A stretch of 64,000 bases of DNA from Diaporthe sp. PMI_573 (Eukaryota; Ascomycota; Sordariomycetes; Diaporthales; Diaporthaceae): assembly GCA_021399435.1 (NCBI GenBank), contig JAJTUP010000046.1:310001-374000 (forward strand), written 5' to 3'. Of the stretch, positions 59,401 to 64,000 are shown one piece after another. How positions within the stretch are numbered: the stretch's first letter is position 1; each line of letters opens with the position of its first letter. The notes beneath the pieces are model-generated. The model ran no database searches. It worked only from the letters and a program-made list of their open reading frames with translations, and was not told where the DNA came from. A program made the translations under genes and the position numbers.

Positions 59401-62400
59401 AAGCCTTACATTAATTGCTTAAACCAAACAACTTTATTGCCATAAGACATGTTAGTCTTATACAAACCGTTATATAGGTTACTACTAAACCCTTTCCAGC
59501 TTTTAACTATATATTACTAGAAGCAGACTCTTTATACTGTTTGCAATAAGGTTATAAAGAATAACAATATTGCGCCATATAGAACCTATTACGCTATTTA
59601 TAGTATAGGTTTAACTATTGAGACAGCATATAGTAAATACAGTCCTTACAGCTTACCTACTCCGCCCTAAAGTTATAGGAGAAGTCTGCTAGAGCTACGC
59701 GCAGCTTACATACAGTAGTATTAGTAGATTAACGGTTTGGCAAGCCGCCAGGGTTTTCGGGTAGAGAGTCTAATAAAGGAAGAAAAACAGAGAAGCAAAA
59801 AGTCAATATTTAATCTAGCTATATATATTATCAGGTTGCTCTTTAAGCTGCTCTATACTTCTATACTATCTTTATCGGGTATAACCTATTGCCTAATAAG
59901 AAATTTTAATAATTCCGACAAGTGCTTTGCGGATTATAGTAATATAAGATGTTGCCGTTTAAGTAATCTATAATAAATAGTAGTTAACTTACCAGTCCTT
60001 TTCTATTAAAAATTGTACAAATATTTATATTAACTTAGTTGTCTATTTTCTACAACTAAGTATCTAAATTAATAGTTTCTTTTTCCCCCTTTTAATTAAT
60101 ATAGATAGAAAAGACGAGAAGATTATTTTAATTAAAAAGATATACTATATTAAAGTTATAGCTGTTATTAAATAAATTGAAAATAATAAAGACCCGAGGG
60201 GTCTATTTTTTAATAACCAGAAATATATATTTAAGAGATATACTGGTATTAAGAGATAGCTAATTATTCTTTTAGATTATGTTAATTGTAATTTTAACGA
60301 TTTTCTTAGGAGACTTATAGGCTATTTGCTAGTAACAGCTTTTGCAGGAAATGTTAAGGAGGATATAAATAGAACTGGGCTCTATCTAGAGTATATTAAG
60401 AGTCCCTTTTTAATAATGACGTAAAGGCAAAAGGAGGTGTTAGGTTGCAAGAGTCTTAGTGTATTTGGTGCTTGAGAAAACTGTATACTATACAAGTAAG
60501 CGGGGTTAGGATCCTCCTGTAAGCAAAAAGACTTAGTGGTCATGTGACGCCAGGACCGCCGTGTGGTTAAAATTCCCGAAACTATACCATGATCTGGCAA
60601 GTCTTGCAAGGCCTAATGCCGTCAAGCATAAATAATTCCGGGGCCTGTATATAGCTAAGGATGGGCGCGCAAGGGTCCTCGTTTGTCTCCATATAAGTTG
60701 CAGCATAGAGAACCAGACTTATTAAGTTTATTTTTTAAAGCTTAAGTCTACAGGATAGAATAAGCTAATTGTAGAAAGGGCTGTGCCTAAAGACAAAGCG
60801 TAGAAGACTAAACTATAAATTCTGCAGGTATAGCTTCTTTAGTGTTAGCTATAATTTGCGTACTATTTTAACTCGGTCTAGAAACTCAGCTTCTAAAATA
60901 TAAGCTTTGTTATATAAGGATGGTTGCTGGAATAAGTCTGCCTAAATCCCGTCTAGGCTGAGAAAGATAGAAAGTCTTATGGTACTTAAAAGGGGGGGGG
61001 CAAATAGGAAGAGAAGGAGCTGTATGTGTTGAGCCGGTTGGTAAAGTTAAAGGAAGTAACTTGGCCTAGTTGTTATTTGACTATATTTGTAGACTAATGA
61101 TGCTGTGGCTGTAGTAAGGCAATAGGGCGATGGCTTGTTTATAATACTCTTAAAGAGCACCTTTTACGGTATATGTTAGACGCTTAGCAACTCCTCTCTA
61201 AGTCACGAGTATTGACCCCCCCCTTACCTTTACTCTCAGAAATTTAAGAATGTCTTCTTATCTGCAATATTACAGCCGCCGGTAGTTATAAGTATGGTCA
61301 TTAGAGATTTTTGAGGCCTTTAGACGCCAGGAGTGGTTATTCTAAACCTGTTTGAGTTATTACGCCATCTTAATCTTCTCTACAAGGTCTGGAAACTGGT
61401 TTTAAACTAACAGCCACTGTGCTACTACCTCTTAATTCCTAGAACAAGACTGTAAACAGTATGTATGTATCTAACCTATAGAATTTCCCGTGTTTCTGTC
61501 TAATACCTTGTTGTATTATGTAGGTTTCCCGCAAGGCGTATAATTATATGTATGTAAATAGTTCTAACTGATTAGCCAGTCTAATAGGGGTAGAGCTTTT
61601 GTGCTGGCCTGTCTCTTGCCGCGAAATATTGCCTTAGGCTATTCCTTGTAATTATAGATCTCTAGGCTATATGTAGGTTTATTTTGGTTCCGAGCTGTAA
61701 ATAACTAAGTATACTTGCAGCTATAATTTGCCATATAGAGAAGGGTATAAAAGATAGTAATGATTTGGTATAAGAAAAGTAGTAAAGAGATAAGGTTAAA
61801 CAAAGGAGTATTAACCATATGTAGAAAATTGTTAAGATTAACTTAAAGACCAGAGTACTTGCCCTTTGTCTTTAAATAGTAATATATATTGCTTTAAAAC
61901 TTAGTACCGTTATTTTGTGGTGAGCCTATATGCTGGTCTTTTAGCATATCCTACTGTAGATAGTATTGGTTATGCTGTAAATAAATGTGGCCGGCGTTAT
62001 TTTTAACGACTGGCTGTAAATAATTTCCCTTAGTTAATATAGGCGGCCAATATGGTTTTCTATATATAGTTGTGTCCTTACTCTCTATTGTATCCTTATT
62101 CTGCTCTATATGCTTATCTTTATATGCTATAGAATATATTTAAATCTTATAATTTTGTCTACAGCTAAGTAATACTGCGTTTATTATGCTATTGTTTGCC
62201 CCCGGTCTGACTTTTTAGTCACTATATGCTGATACTCTTTTAAGATATTTATCTTAATTTATACTTTAAAAACTTTAAGTACTAACAAATATTAATTTAT
62301 AGAAATCTTCTAATAGTATAATCTTTCTATCTAAAGACAAACCTTTAGTCGTTAAAATAATAATTTAGTTTTAGTTTAAGGGCGACAAAGTATTGTTAAG

Positions 62401-64000
62401 CCGGGCTAAATATTTATACTTTAAATATAGGTAAGGCTTAAAATTATAGTTGTATTTTTAGTAATAGTTGTTAGATTAAAATAATAGTTGTAATTTTGCT
62501 GCTATAAGGTGGCTCTTCTGCTTTAATATTGTTTAATATATTGCTTGTATATATACCTTTTCTTTTTTTTTAATTGTGTCTTGTCCTTCTAGGACACTAA
62601 CTGTGGTTTCCAGCTAAATAGAGGAACTCAAACAAATACAAATAGTCAATATATACCTTTTCTAGAATCTTTTCTAGGAGAGTAGAAACTAAAAGGGCAG
62701 ATAGGTATTAAGTTTATATTCTAGCTATAGTTAGCAGGTTATAATAGACTAGAGTAACGAGAATTAAAAGAGTAGGTAGGGGCTAGAAATAGGGTCTATA
62801 GTTTTTAGAGTATATTTAAATAACTATATTATCTTAAGTTTTTCCTAATTTAATTAATTTAGTTAGTAAGTAATATAAATTATAGTTAAGATTTCTTTAA
62901 CTAGAGACTATTTTTAATGTCTAAAGTAAAAATGAGAATAACCTAAAAGCTAATTAATTCTTTTAATATATAGTAATATAACTTATTTTTTAATATTAAC
63001 AACTATAGTAGGATAATAGTTATTAAATTATAGATATCTAATATACTAACTATAGCTATATAAGCTTTAGGTAAACAGCTAGTTGGAGGGATGGAACCGG
63101 GTATTATTAAATACTCTATGTTAGGTTTTATAAAGCATTTTCTAGTGCCTAGGTTATTAGCTAGCAGCTAGTATCTAGCTAACTAAGAGAAAAACTTATA
63201 ATAATACTTAGTAGATATAGAAGCGTTTTATATAGACAAAAGTATATTTAACCTATAAATTAAATAGTTAATAGTAAAGGCCTTTTTATCTACCGGGCTT
63301 AGATAGTATCTTGGATTAGAGACCGTTAATTAGTTTAGAAATAACGCTCTTTTGCTACTTGAAGGAATCCTAAACAGTCTTATGGCAATAAAACAAGCCG
63401 AGAAGTTTTAAGCTTTGCTTTTTAGTTGTTTCTTAAAAGACGGCTATAATATTGTTACTTTATTTTGCTAAGGCTTTGGTAACTTAAAATATAATTTTAT
63501 CCTTCTAATTTACTATAATGCTGTTTATTTAGAACAATATATTGTCTTTCTGCTTTTAGGTATCTTTTAAAATGACATCTTACTGTTAGTAGATATAGCT
63601 TATAATATTATCTTTCTGCTACTAGATTAAATTAAGAATATTATCTTTTTGCCTCTAAAGCCTTTTCTAGATATTTACTGTTTTTTCCAACCTTTTCTTA
63701 ATAACTATTAAACATACTATTAGTTTAGCTCTTAGCATCTCTATTACAGTCCTAGTCTAAGCTCTTTATATATATTCTATTAGTATGCCTCTTAGCTATA
63801 TCTTAGATATAGATACTTATAACCCCGCCTTAAAGTCATTCTTATTTATAAGAGCTATAACTCTAGAAATCTTTAGTATTCTTTCTATTAGTTGGGCTTT
63901 ATTATATACAATAGAAAGAAGTATTAGCAAAGAAAAAAGAAGAGTACAGACCGAATAGGTATTCAATTAAGTCTATAGGGTCTGGTTGTCGCTTCGAAAA
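59401..64000. other. AT-rich repeat tract to the window edge
   Basis: Strong AT skew throughout with scattered stops in all frames. At 60,100-60,480 a plus-strand stretch looks like a decayed protein (KIILIKKIYYIKVIAVIK, then NNKDPRGVYFLITRNIYL) of unknown family. G9 and C8 runs occur near 60,992 and 61,207. No element boundaries were recognised. Confidence 0.4.

Noticed and set aside
34000..64000. tRNA genes, rRNA or CRISPR-like arrays in the AT-rich tract
   Set aside because: No cloverleaf-like or regularly spaced repeat pattern was seen; the repeats present are transposon-derived.

Overview
This window comes from a filamentous ascomycete (Pezizomycotina). The evidence is many short introns (about 50-140 nt) with fungal splice and branch signals, a highly reducing polyketide synthase (HR-PKS), Zn2Cys6 and 14-TM MFS genes of fungal type, and a long AT-rich tract whose retroelements carry C-to-T and G-to-A decay typical of repeat-induced point mutation (RIP). 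The species cannot be named from the sequence.

Positions 1 to about 29,800 hold a secondary-metabolite gene cluster. In order: HR-PKS (minus, runs off the left edge), cytochrome P450 (plus), alpha/beta hydrolase (minus), Zn2Cys6 regulator (minus), DHA14-type MFS transporter (plus), enoyl-CoA hydratase/isomerase with an apparent frameshift (minus), acyl/aryl-CoA ligase (plus), cupin-domain protein (plus), and a second MFS transporter with one in-frame stop (minus). I rebuilt exon structures by splice signal, phase and family consensus. The P450, hydrolase, regulator, first MFS, ligase and cupin all close into open frames. The combination ligase + hydrolase + hydratase/isomerase + P450 + HR-PKS + Zn2Cys6 factor matches, by family, the set that makes the decatrienoic-acid part of the Alternaria AK-, AF- and ACT-toxins. 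That is a gene-content comparison from memory, not a demonstrated orthology. A plausible route is: HR-PKS chain, hydrolytic release, CoA activation, hydratase/isomerase remodelling, P450 oxidation, then export.

A 9-mer, CGGAGTTAT, or its variant CGGAGTAAY, occurs about ten times between genes of this cluster and in none of the coding exons I read. It is the best candidate for the cluster regulator's binding site and would place the regulon between the PKS and the second MFS gene. Small non-autonomous elements (a 236-bp MITE and a 497-bp palindrome) and two short tandem duplications lie inside the cluster. One duplication copies a 3' splice site in the ligase gene.

Positions 30,480-33,547 hold an A-T-TE NRPS-like synthetase on the minus strand. 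Its frame is intact except for five in-frame TAG codons, so it is a pseudogene apparently caught at the RIP frontier.

From about 33,600 to the right edge the DNA is AT-rich and repeat-derived. It holds a complete Gypsy retrotransposon with two 473-bp LTRs and a TCTAG target duplication (34,234-41,990), a Fot1/pogo-like element inside a coiled-coil reading frame (44,515-46,371), a decayed DHA14 MFS gene (about 48,900-50,340), a truncated Copia element (about 52,200-55,430), a 1.3-kb foldback with 531-bp arms (56,222-57,516), and probable further transposase debris. I saw no rRNA, tRNA or CRISPR.
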